Positions 1 through 6,653 of a DNA stretch of 9,058 nucleotides are shown piece after piece. A program made the position numbers and the translations under genes. The notes under the pieces are model-generated. The model ran no database searches. It was not told the DNA's origin and saw nothing but the letters and a program-made list of their open reading frames with translations. Within the stretch, counting starts at the first letter, position 1; every line of letters begins with the position of its first letter. The stretch is from positions 1 through 9,058 of the forward strand of contig CACZAK010000206.1 of the NCBI GenBank assembly GCA_902779075.1, given 5' to 3'. This stretch comes from an uncultured bacterium. GTDB lineage: Bacteria > Verrucomicrobiota > Kiritimatiellia > RFP12 > UBA1067.

Positions 1-797
1 TGCTATTTCAATGCCATTTACGGTTATTGACACGACGATATTGAACTGCCCTTTCTGTCCGCCGCGAGCCCGCCATTTCTCGGAGGAGAACATCTGCGTC
101 CAAATGTCGGCAGGCCTTACCACAGTTGCCCTGAACCAGCCACTCAACGTGAACCGGGACACGTCGGTGATATGATTGCCATACCCGCTTACGTCAAGCC
201 CGTTGCCGTTAGAACTGCCGAATAGCTCTGTCTGGTTCACGCGACACAATCCTACCACTCCGCTCGTCGTGGTCATCTGGCTAGTCTTGTTTCCGCCGCG
301 CGTTGCGGTAAGTCCATTGCCCGCTGCGCCGCTGCGTCTGTTTCATTGCCAAGGTTAACCTTCATGTGCCAAACGCCGGCGAAGCCGCCATTGCCGTCGT
401 TGTAGTTCTTCCAGACGTTCTCCGTCGCCGTCTGCGCGGCGGTCTTCGCCTCGCCCCAATGCATGACGATCATCGTGCCCGTTCCGGAAACTTCAGGCAC
501 GCGCACCCACACGTAGGAATCGCCCGAGGCGTTCCAAGTGTCAAGTTCATGCGGGATTACGTTGCCAGACGAATCCGTGAACCAGAGGTCGGAACCATCC
601 TTCGCGGCGTAATCGTCATAACTGAAGCCGAAGCGACCTTCGTTTAATTTCACGAGCGCCTGGAAATTCGTAAGCGTCGTCGTGCCGGTGTAGCCCGCAA
701 GCGCCAACGTCGTCTCCTTGGCCACCGCCAACGACGGCGAGGATAGCATCGCGGTTGCCGTGATTGCGGCGACTGCAATCAGTTTGTTCATGTTCAT
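1..797 (-). pseudogene. Secreted DUF2341 + LamG-like surface protein, frameshifted and cut by the window edge
   Basis: Probable cell-surface or secreted carbohydrate-binding protein; I do not know its ligand. Seen: the ATG at 797 has an AGGAGG ribosome-binding site at 808-813. A signal peptide (hydrophobic to about residue 26, ending AVA/K) precedes a DUF2341-type domain at residues ~32-115, with the pattern GSDLWFTD, HELDTWN, YVWVRVP, MHWG. A LamG/concanavalin-like start follows (GVWHMK near residue 141). That frame then runs into an unrelated tail and stops at 273. A second frame carries the expected continuation (AGNGLTATRGGN ... FTLSGWFRA ... MFSSEKWRA) from about 329 to base 1 without a stop, so the 3' end lies beyond the window. 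The switch needs +2 or -1 nt within the repeat gcagcggcgcagcggg (about 321-335). Known: DUF2341 followed by LamG is common in large surface proteins of Planctomycetes and Verrucomicrobiota. Inferred: recent pseudogene or sequencing error. Confidence 0.75.
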
Positions 798-807
798 TGT
801 CTGTTTT

Positions 808-813
808 CCTCCT
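808..813 (-). promoter_or_regulatory. Ribosome-binding site of the DUF2341 gene
   Basis: AGGAGG reads on the minus strand, ten bases before the ATG at 797. This match favours 797 over the second in-frame ATG at 791. No convincing -35/-10 pair was found directly upstream. Confidence 0.7.
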
Positions 814-869
814 TTGGGTTTGTTTTCATGCCGTCGGGCAGAAATGGTTTTCGTCGATCCAGCTGGTAG

Positions 870-891
870 GGCGGCGTGTCCTCACGCCGCC
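870..891 (-). repeat. GC-rich hairpin repeat, copy 1 (inverted orientation)
   Basis: Perfect 9-bp stem GGCGGCGTG/CACGCCGCC around the loop TCCT. Read on the minus strand the loop is AGGA and CTACC follows, matching the layout of the other three copies, which lie on the plus strand. Confidence 0.75.
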
Positions 892-922
892 GTTGCCGGT
901 GTTTTGCGGTATGGTTGTATGT

Positions 923-944
923 GGCGCGTTGGGGACAACGCGCC
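923..944 (+). repeat. GC-rich hairpin repeat, copy 2
   Basis: Perfect 9-bp stem GGCGCGTTG/CAACGCGCC around the loop GGGA, followed by CTATC. Compared with copy 3, the stem bases change on both arms so that pairing is kept. Confidence 0.75.
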
Positions 945-982
945 CTATCAGTTTTGCGATTCGATTGCTAAAACGAATACGC

Positions 983-1004
983 GGCGGCGTGGGGACACGC
1001 CGCC
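983..1004 (+). repeat. GC-rich hairpin repeat, copy 3
   Basis: Perfect 9-bp stem GGCGGCGTG/CACGCCGCC around the loop GGGA, followed by CTGCC. It has the same stem as copy 1 in the opposite orientation. Confidence 0.75.
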
Positions 1005-1066
1005 CTGCCGAAATGCGTTTAGATGCGCCGAAAACGCCGTTTGCGCGGCTTTCAGCGGTTATATGC

Positions 1067-1082
1067 GGGGGGGGGGGGGGGG
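1067..1082 (+). repeat. Run of 16 G
   Basis: Sixteen consecutive G bases in non-coding DNA. Such a tract is prone to slippage in replication and in sequencing, so its true length is uncertain. Confidence 0.85.
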
Positions 1083-1099
1083 AGTGCAGCAAGCACTCC
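1081..1099 (+). repeat. Hairpin adjoining the G run
   Basis: A 7-bp perfect stem GGAGTGC/GCACTCC surrounds the loop AGCAA. Its 5' arm overlaps the last two G of the homopolymer. Its loop differs from that of the GGGA hairpins, so it is probably a different element. Confidence 0.6.
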
Positions 1100-1125
1100 A
1101 CGCACGTTATTTGCGCGTTCATTTC

Positions 1126-1145
1126 GGCGCGTGGGGACACGCGCC
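1126..1145 (+). repeat. GC-rich hairpin repeat, copy 4
   Basis: Perfect 8-bp stem GGCGCGTG/CACGCGCC around the loop GGGA, followed by CTCCC. It has the same design as copies 2 and 3, with a stem one base pair shorter. Confidence 0.75.
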
Positions 1146-1196
1146 CTCCCATGTTGCGGATGTCGTGGAGGTTCGATGCCATGGGAATTATGCTTT

Positions 1197-1745
1197 TTAC
1201 GCCATCTCTGCCTGAAACTTCTTGACCTGCGCAAGCGTGAGGCCGGAATACCTTGCAATGTCCTTCAATGCAAGAATGCCGTCCTTCAGCATCCGCTTCG
1301 CCGTCGCGAACATTGTTTCGCGCTTACCCTCGCGCTTGCCCTCGGCAATGCCCTCGGTCTTTCCTACGGCCTTGCCATGCGCCTCACGGCGATTTCCAAA
1401 TTCTTCCATTGCCTTGCACATATAGCGCCTCCCTTCTTCTGAATTCTTGAATTGACTGACTCGTTTTCTGAGAATATCGAAATGCATCTCCGTTTTTCAC
1501 CCATGCGCATTGGGATTTGGAGACATCATCAGGAGGCTCGGCGGTGAATGACGCAGATGCGCCCGTTCGATACACTCCGGAGCGTTCTCAAGGCACTTCG
1601 ACATGAAGTCGTCGTCCATGAGCCGGAAGTCTTCGAGCAAGGCAAGGCACTCCGGATCCATCACGTATGCAGAACGCCCCGCCGTCGTCTTTCGGACGAC
1701 GGTCCTGGCCGCTTTACGCGCTTCGCTCTGCATACATTTCGCCAT
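1197..1745 (-). pseudogene. Rpn/PD-(D/E)XK nuclease-family transposase remnant, middle deleted
   Basis: Remnant of the mobile Rpn-like family (PD-(D/E)XK nuclease 'putative transposase'). Intact members are roughly 300 residues with a nuclease core. Seen: from the ATG at 1745, residues ~8-60 match the usual N-terminus (KAARTVVRKTTAGRSAYVMD, then LALLEDFRLMDDDFMSKC and APECIE). Similarity ends at about 1566. Unrelated residues follow to a TGA at 1497-1499. Four codons later, in the same frame, the typical C-terminal part resumes (MHFDILRKRVSQFK, MCKAMEEF, a charged G/E/K/R linker, and the helical end DIARYSGLTLAQVKKFQ) to a TAA at 1197. The central nuclease part, including the expected catalytic D/E-x-K residues, is missing, so no activity is expected. 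Inferred: internal deletion plus stop in a once complete gene. The two end matches are clear; the family name is from memory of these motifs. Confidence 0.75.
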
Positions 1746-1803
1746 GTTACTTCATTCCGATTTTTCGCTCGAGGACATAACCTCTTGAAGCAAAGACGGC
1801 TTG

Positions 1804-1833
1804 ATTATATCACAAATTTCCGTACAGCGTGAA
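1804..1833 (-). promoter_or_regulatory. Extended -10 promoter before the nuclease remnant
   Basis: On the minus strand TGATATAAT gives a perfect -10 (1804-1809) with an extended TGn. The -35-like TTCACG (1828-1833, 4 of 6 matches) is 18 bases upstream. Transcription would start near 1797, about 50 nt before the ATG at 1745. An 8-codon leader frame starts at 1778 and ends in TGA just before that ATG. The promoter lies in the AT-rich gap after the operon and probably belongs to the remnant. Confidence 0.55.
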
Positions 1834-1879
1834 AAATCGCGAAAGTTTTTTCATGGAGCCAAACGGACAGATGTGTTTA

Positions 1880-3895
1880 CTATTCTGTACCGTCACGTTC
1901 CCGCAGCACCGCAGCGCTAGTCGTGAATTCCGCCGCGCCCATTTCGCGGAGATCCGCCGCCGCGCAGAGGAAATGCCCCGTCAGCCAGATGGGATTCCAC
2001 GGGTCGTAGCATCCACGGAAGTCGCGCGCGTCGCCGCGGTCGCCGATGAGCTTGCCGTCGTCCCACATGTGCCGGTAGTTCGTGTGCAGGATCTGCTCGC
2101 CCGAGTTGCCTTCATGGTCGGCAAGCTGGAACGACGAGCGGAACATGAGCGGAACGAGCCCTTTGAGCCGTTCGTCGCCGAGTCGGCACCCCATCCACCA
2201 CAGTTCGGGCAGGGTGAGCAGGGCGAACACGTCGAGGCACTGGTTCTGCGCCGAGACCACTGTCCAACCCGTCGATTTGAACCCGGCGTCGGCAAGCGGA
2301 CCCGGCGGCATCGGGATGTCCCACACCACCAGGTACGAGAGGTACATGTTCATCGCATGGCGGGCGAGGCGGTCGTACTTCCTCTCGGCCGCGGCGTCCT
2401 TTGCGGCGATGGCGTGGCGGAGCATCGCCACGTAGCCCTGGAACGCCGCCATCGCCCCTTCCTTGTCCTCGCACGACGCGTCGAGGGAGCCGCCCCAGTA
2501 CACGCAGTCGTAGCCCGTGTAGCGCGCTTCGTAGAAGTCCGCCAGCTTCTGCGCGGCCGCGAAGCACTCGGGCATCGCGTACATCTCGGAGGCGAGCACG
2601 AGCGGCGCGATCAGAAAGGCGGCGCCGGACGACTTGGGCGCGTACCAGTCGTCCTTCAGAAGCCCCACCGCCATCTCGTGCGCCGTATGCCGCGTGAATT
2701 CCCTCCACTTGGCCGGGTTGAGTCCGCACGTCTCCCTCTCCGCGAAGCGCACAGCCTTCAGCATCGAATAGAGCGCCTGCCCGCACGAGACGGCGTCGCC
2801 CTCGTGGACGAACCTGTTCCTGTGGAAGTCCCATTCGAGCTTGAACGTGCCTAGCCCCTTACGGACGGTGGGTCCGAACTTGTCGCAGATGAAGTCGAGT
2901 GCGCGCTGCGCCTTCGCCCTGTCCCCCTCGCCGAGATTCAACACCGCGAGCGCGTAGAGGGACGACTCGCTCCCTCCCGTCCATCCGAGATGCACCGCCT
3001 TCGCCCCCTTCGTCGCGAAAAAGCGCGGGTCGTACTGGTTCAGGCCGCACCCGCCCGCCTCGTCGATCCACCTGCTCTTCAGCAGATAGCCGCGCTTGGC
3101 CTTCAGGATCTCCGGCACGGACGCATGGCGCGCAGCCGTCGTCTCCGGGCGGAACAAATCGAGCGACGCCGCCACGCCCTTCTCAAAACCGAACGCCTCC
3201 GGCGTCGCACGGCCCGTCTGGATCCAGAACGTCTTCTCGATCTTCTGCCCCGGCCGCAGGGTGATGTACGTGTCGCCCCAGGGGTCGCCCCAGCGATACG
3301 GACGCGACTTGACGAGCGACCGGCGGCGGTTGTATCCGATCGGCCCGGAGAGAAGCACGATGTCCGCACCGTCTTCGCGCGCCTCCACACCGGCGCTCCA
3401 CCACTGGTCGCCGCGCACCGCCCCGCGCACGGGCGAGGGAAGCGTGTGCAGCGCCGCGAACGCGCCGCCCTTCGCGTCCTCCAGCATCACGAATGGCATC
3501 GGCAGGCGGTGCTCCTCGAATATCGCGAACTCGCCCTTTTCGCCGAAATACGTGGGCACGCGCCCGTCGTTGCGCCCCCTGTTCGACGGATTGCCGTACA
3601 CCAGCACGCCCGGGATGAACGGCTTGAGCGCCGCCGGGTCGCCCTTCATCCTGTAGCGCACGCTCAACGTCACCTCGTGGAGCGGCGCCGTGCCCGTCCA
3701 CTTCCAGCGCCGCACGACCTTCACGAGTCCGCCCGGCGCCGACGACGTGAAATCGCTCACCTCGAGCCCCGGCACGCCGCGCCGCCATTCGCGCACCCAT
3801 CCGTTCTCCCATCCCAGCCCGATCTCGGCCGGCAGAAGCTCCGCGCACAGCGGCGCCGCCACAGTCAGTAACAACGCGAAAACAGCTTTCTTCAT
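1880..3895 (-). CDS. Secreted protein, putative six-hairpin (alpha/alpha-toroid) glycosidase-like
   Basis: 671 residues; third gene of the operon. Seen: signal peptide of ~18 residues (MKKAVFALLLTVAAPLCA), a beta-rich N-terminal part to about residue 250 (HEVTLSVRYRMKGD, LRPGQKIEKTFWIQTG), then a helical, Trp- and Tyr-rich part of ~400 residues with repeated helix-pair character. Conserved-looking acidic and aromatic clusters are LGWTGGSESSLYAL (303-316), EWDFHRNRFVHEGDA (354-368), YWGGSLDASCEDKEG (466-480) and CYDPWNPIW (629-637). A beta-sandwich plus (alpha/alpha)6 toroid is typical of six-hairpin glycosidases and some polysaccharide lyases. I do not recognise the exact family and cannot name a substrate or prove catalysis. 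The start is fixed by AAGGAG at 3904-3909, eight bases before the ATG; an ATG at 3900 is followed at once by a stop. The ribosome-binding site overlaps the stop codon of the preceding gene, so translation is probably coupled. Confidence 0.75.
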   Translation of the reverse strand: MKKAVFALLLTVAAPLCAELLPAEIGLGWENGWVREWRRGVPGLEVSDFTSSAPGGLVKVVRRWKWTGTAPLHEVTLSVRYRMKGDPAALKPFIPGVLVYGNPSNRGRNDGRVPTYFGEKGEFAIFEEHRLPMPFVMLEDAKGGAFAALHTLPSPVRGAVRGDQWWSAGVEAREDGADIVLLSGPIGYNRRRSLVKSRPYRWGDPWGDTYITLRPGQKIEKTFWIQTGRATPEAFGFEKGVAASLDLFRPETTAARHASVPEILKAKRGYLLKSRWIDEAGGCGLNQYDPRFFATKGAKAVHLGWTGGSESSLYALAVLNLGEGDRAKAQRALDFICDKFGPTVRKGLGTFKLEWDFHRNRFVHEGDAVSCGQALYSMLKAVRFAERETCGLNPAKWREFTRHTAHEMAVGLLKDDWYAPKSSGAAFLIAPLVLASEMYAMPECFAAAQKLADFYEARYTGYDCVYWGGSLDASCEDKEGAMAAFQGYVAMLRHAIAAKDAAAERKYDRLARHAMNMYLSYLVVWDIPMPPGPLADAGFKSTGWTVVSAQNQCLDVFALLTLPELWWMGCRLGDERLKGLVPLMFRSSFQLADHEGNSGEQILHTNYRHMWDDGKLIGDRGDARDFRGCYDPWNPIWLTGHFLCAAADLREMGAAEFTTSAAVLRERDGTE

Positions 3896-3903
3896 TTCAT
3901 TCT

Positions 3904-3909
3904 CTCCTT
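3904..3909 (-). promoter_or_regulatory. Ribosome-binding site overlapping the upstream stop codon
   Basis: AAGGAG on the minus strand overlaps the TAA at 3908-3910 of the metallo-beta-lactamase-fold gene and sits eight bases before the ATG at 3895. It decides the start and ties translation of the third operon gene to that of the second. Confidence 0.75.
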
Positions 3910-5218
3910 AAGGTATCTCACGGTGCGAAACCCTTTTCTTCGCGGTCGTGAAGTCGTATGCGCCGAGAACCGTTCCACGCTCGTCGCGGGCATCGACCAG
4001 CATGAGGCGATACGTCATGCCGCCGGGCGCGACGTCGATCACGGAATGCGCGCCGACGAAAGCCTCCGGCGCGACGCGCCCCAGCCACGCCTCCGACGCA
4101 TCCTCCTCGCGCCGTATGCGGGGAAAGTGGCCGGGCACGTAGAGATAAGGCCAGTCGGCCGTGTGGAGGCTGCGCATCGTCGATCTCATCGACTGTCGCA
4201 CGTGCCAGACGCTTCCAAGGACCACGCGCGCGCGGAGCGCCTTCACGAGTGCCGGGGGCATCGTCGAGTGGGCGTGGTGATTCGCCTTGGCAACGTCCAC
4301 CTGCGGACACTCCGCCGCAAGGACTTCCTCGAAATTGATTTTCTTCCTCCCCTCGCCGATCGCGTGGCCCCAGAAGTCCCCCGCCGTGTAATATCGGAAG
4401 TCGCCGACCGAAAGCACAAGCCCGACGGAGAGCGTGTTCTCGTTGCCGACGGTGTTCCGTTCCCCGAGCGTGGCGAGATCGAGAACCGACCCGTCGCGCC
4501 TCAGGATGCGCCCGCATGAACAGAGGGGCCGCGCACTGAACCCTTCGCACCCGCCGTGCCGCAGGGAAATCTGCCGGGAGCCCTTTTCCAAGCGGAACTT
4601 CTCGATCTTCGTTCCGCGCCGCTCCGCCTCGGCATACGCCTCCTTGATAAGCTTCACTGCGCCCGTCCCGCTCATGAAAGCGTCGGGACGCGGCACGGGA
4701 TCGTCCATGTCCGGCCATGCGCGGTCGATGATCGTCCCGAAGTCCAGGAAATCCAGAGCCTGCCCGAATCCGCTCAGCGTGTATTTCCCGTTCGCGCTCC
4801 TCCCTGCGCTGAACCGGACGCATCCTGAATGATCGTAATGGTAGTGCGACAGCATGAAGTAGTCCACCTTGCGCCCGAACGGATTTTCCCGCAACACGTA
4901 CCGGGCGGTCCATTCGCCCGCCCGGCGCGAGGCGTCCGGCAGGGGCGGAAGGCGAAGGCGCGCCGCCTTCGCGTCGCCGGGCTTCGCATAGCCGCAGTCC
5001 CCGCAGTCGATCAGCATTGAGGTCCCGTCCGGAAACACGAGAAACGACGATTCGGAGGCTCCCGTGTAGATCATCGAGATGCGGAAGTGCCCCTTCTCCC
5101 ATTTCGGGAGAGACTTCCCCGCGAGCGGATGCCGCGCCATTGCGTCCGCCGCGGCGCGTCCCGCCGCACCGACGCCCAGCATGGCGATTCCGCCGCACAA
5201 GAATTCGCGTCTGTTCAT
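3908..5218 (-). CDS. Tat-exported metallo-beta-lactamase-fold hydrolase (ComEC-like MBL domain)
   Basis: 436 residues; second gene of the operon, starting 9 nt after the beta-helix gene. Seen: a twin-arginine signal (NRREFLCGG, then a hydrophobic stretch to about residue 25), so the protein is probably exported folded with metals in place. MBL metal-site residues are S-H-Y-H-Y-D-H at 124-130 (the HxHxDH motif), D281 in YYTAGDFWG, and H314/H315/H317 in KANHHAHS. The stretch NENTLSVGLVLSVGDFRYYTAGD resembles ComEC/Rec2-type MBL domains, but there are no membrane segments or DNA-uptake domains. An insert of ~120 residues (about 140-260) separates the first motif from the TAGD motif. Unusually many cysteines occur (72, 75, 133, 224, 233, 235). 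Hydrolase activity is inferred from the fold; its substrate is unknown. Position between two carbohydrate-type proteins suggests an exported esterase or hydrolase acting on the same glycan. The ATG at 5218 has only a weak GAAGAG upstream, which fits coupling to the preceding gene. Confidence 0.8.
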   Translation of the reverse strand: MNRREFLCGGIAMLGVGAAGRAAADAMARHPLAGKSLPKWEKGHFRISMIYTGASESSFLVFPDGTSMLIDCGDCGYAKPGDAKAARLRLPPLPDASRRAGEWTARYVLRENPFGRKVDYFMLSHYHYDHSGCVRFSAGRSANGKYTLSGFGQALDFLDFGTIIDRAWPDMDDPVPRPDAFMSGTGAVKLIKEAYAEAERRGTKIEKFRLEKGSRQISLRHGGCEGFSARPLCSCGRILRRDGSVLDLATLGERNTVGNENTLSVGLVLSVGDFRYYTAGDFWGHAIGEGRKKINFEEVLAAECPQVDVAKANHHAHSTMPPALVKALRARVVLGSVWHVRQSMRSTMRSLHTADWPYLYVPGHFPRIRREEDASEAWLGRVAPEAFVGAHSVIDVAPGGMTYRLMLVDARDERGTVLGAYDFTTAKKRVSHREIP

Positions 5219-5227
5219 CCAGTCTCT

Positions 5228-6553
5228 TCACTTGGCGGGTTTCACGTGAAGCGAGAACCGCGTGTTAATGAATTCGAAGCCGTCGACGGCGCGGAAGATG
5301 TCCGCGGCGGTCGGCTTCTTCGCCCACTTCATGCGCCTGAAGTCGAAGGTGACGTTCGAGAAGCGCCAGTTCGAGAAATGCCCCCTGTGCTTGGCGCAGC
5401 ACTCGATGTGCGGCGGCACGCCGCTGCGGAAGGTACAGTCCGAGAACGAGATGTCGCGCATGTACTGGAACGGCGTGCCGTTGTCGACCTTGAGCCAGAT
5501 TGGCTCGTCCTCGCACGCGATGTGGACGTTCGAGAAGCGGACGTTCTCCATGTAGAACGGAATCAGCGTCTCGGGCGGCGGCGGCACCAGGCCCTGTCCG
5601 CGCGGCGGGTCCTTGTGCTTCGCCCAGCCCGACGCCTCGTCCGGATAGAAGAAGCCGATTCCCCAGCGGGAGTGGGGGCACACGATGTTGCTCAGCAGGA
5701 TGTCCTTCATCGGGCCGTCCCCGCGCCATCCCATGCGGATCGCGTAGCACCTGGCGGAGCGCAGGACGCAGTTGTTCACCAGCACGCGCTCGCAGGGGCG
5801 GGACTTCTTCATCTGCTCCTGGTGGCAGCGGATGACGAGCGCGTCGTCCTGCGAATCGACAACGCAGTCGCTCACCACCACGTCGCGGCAGCCGCCGAAG
5901 TGGAGTCCGTCGCCGTTCGGGAAGCGGTGGTCGCATTCGATCCGTGCGCCGCGCACGCCCACGCGGTCGCAGTCGAGGAACCAGTTCGCCCAGCCGCCGG
6001 GGTTGCGGATGAGGACGTCGTCGAGGCGCACGTCCCGGCAGGCGACGAAGAACACGCACCGGCCGGTCACGTTCGTGTGGCTGTTGCGCCACCAGTTGTA
6101 GCCGGTCCAGTTCTTCTTCGGCTCCCAGTGGTGGAACTTCTCGTTGTTACCGTCGATCGTGCCGGCGCCGGAGATGGAGACGTTCGTCTGGGCGACGGTG
6201 TAGAACATCGCGCGGTAGTTGAAGCGCAGGGCGCGCTCGGCGTTCCAGTGCTCGGAATGGCCGAAGAGCGGGTACTTGAGCGGATCCTCGCCGCCGAGGA
6301 GCGTCGCGCCGCGGTCGATGTGCAGATCGACGTTGTTCTTGAGGCGGAGCGTGTACGTCATGTACGCGCCGCCGCCCGGCACGAGGACGCGCCCGCCGCC
6401 CTTGGCGGAGCAGTCGTCGATCGCCTTCTGGATGGCGGCCGTGTTGTCCGATTTCCCATCCGGCCTCGCGCCGTAGCGCGTCACGTCATACTCCGCGGCC
6501 GTGGCACACAGCGCGGCAAACGCCATGACCCCAAACCGAAAACATCTTTTCAT
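5228..6553 (-). CDS. Secreted right-handed beta-helix protein, GH28 (polygalacturonase)-like
   Basis: 441 residues; first gene of the operon. It probably cleaves or binds a uronic-acid-containing polysaccharide outside the cytoplasm. Seen: signal peptide (MKRCFRFGVMAFAALCATAA), then the N-terminal pattern of pectate-lyase-3/GH28 proteins (YGARPDGKSDNTAAIQKAID, residues 27-46, and GGGRVLVPGG), then repeating beta-helix turns (VSISGAGTIDG, VRLDDVLIRN, VVVSDCVVDSQDD, DILLSNI, DISFSDCTF). Candidate acidic residues are in NGDG (213-216) and QDD (235-237), equivalent to the NTDG and DD motifs of GH28. The family's GHG and RIK motifs are not clear; the region reads CYAIRMGWRGDG (269-280), so activity or specificity may differ. 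AAGGAG at 6560-6565, six bases before the ATG at 6553, plus the signal peptide, set the start. The frame also stays open upstream through a truncated ATPase, which would add an N-terminal extension to at least 6844; I regard that as secondary. Confidence 0.8.
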   Translation of the reverse strand: MKRCFRFGVMAFAALCATAAEYDVTRYGARPDGKSDNTAAIQKAIDDCSAKGGGRVLVPGGGAYMTYTLRLKNNVDLHIDRGATLLGGEDPLKYPLFGHSEHWNAERALRFNYRAMFYTVAQTNVSISGAGTIDGNNEKFHHWEPKKNWTGYNWWRNSHTNVTGRCVFFVACRDVRLDDVLIRNPGGWANWFLDCDRVGVRGARIECDHRFPNGDGLHFGGCRDVVVSDCVVDSQDDALVIRCHQEQMKKSRPCERVLVNNCVLRSARCYAIRMGWRGDGPMKDILLSNIVCPHSRWGIGFFYPDEASGWAKHKDPPRGQGLVPPPPETLIPFYMENVRFSNVHIACEDEPIWLKVDNGTPFQYMRDISFSDCTFRSGVPPHIECCAKHRGHFSNWRFSNVTFDFRRMKWAKKPTAADIFRAVDGFEFINTRFSLHVKPAK

Positions 6554-6559
6554 TGCTTG

Positions 6560-6565
6560 CTCCTT
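6560..6565 (-). promoter_or_regulatory. Ribosome-binding site of the GH28-like gene
   Basis: AAGGAG on the minus strand lies six bases before the ATG at 6553. It is the main argument for starting the beta-helix protein at its signal peptide rather than at the upstream GTG 6844 or ATG 6889 in the same frame. Confidence 0.75.
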
Positions 6566-6653
6566 TTTGATCCAGCCAAGCCGCAAATTCCGGCCATTTT
6601 CGTCCTTCCCTGTTTTTGCCGTCATGCCATGAACCTGCGGAAGTTCGTCCATC

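Larger units (their letters stand above)
814..1196. other. Non-coding hairpin-rich spacer
   Basis: No credible gene lies here. The overlapping open frames on both strands are low-complexity and match nothing I recognise. The stretch holds four GC-rich palindromes with a shared loop, a run of 16 G and one further hairpin, each listed separately. It separates the frameshifted DUF2341 gene from the nuclease remnant. Confidence 0.6.

Noticed and set aside
870..1145. Hairpin cluster considered as a CRISPR array
   Set aside because: Spacing is irregular (53, 60 and 143 bases between starts), one copy is inverted, stems differ and flanking sequences are not spacer-like.
1830..1853. Inverted repeat TGAAAAA/TTTTTCA after the operon, considered as a terminator
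   Set aside because: The stem is almost all A/T with a 10-base loop, so it is too weak, and it overlaps the predicted promoter instead.
1829..2854. 341-codon plus-strand frame (and a similar 293-codon frame at 2990-3871)
   Set aside because: Low-complexity Arg/His/Val composition, antisense to the well-supported 671-residue secreted protein; no ribosome-binding site or recognisable motif was seen.
3918..5231. 437-codon minus-strand frame overlapping the MBL gene
   Set aside because: It is the same stretch in another frame and is Arg/Gly-rich; the chosen frame holds the Tat signal and all the MBL metal motifs.
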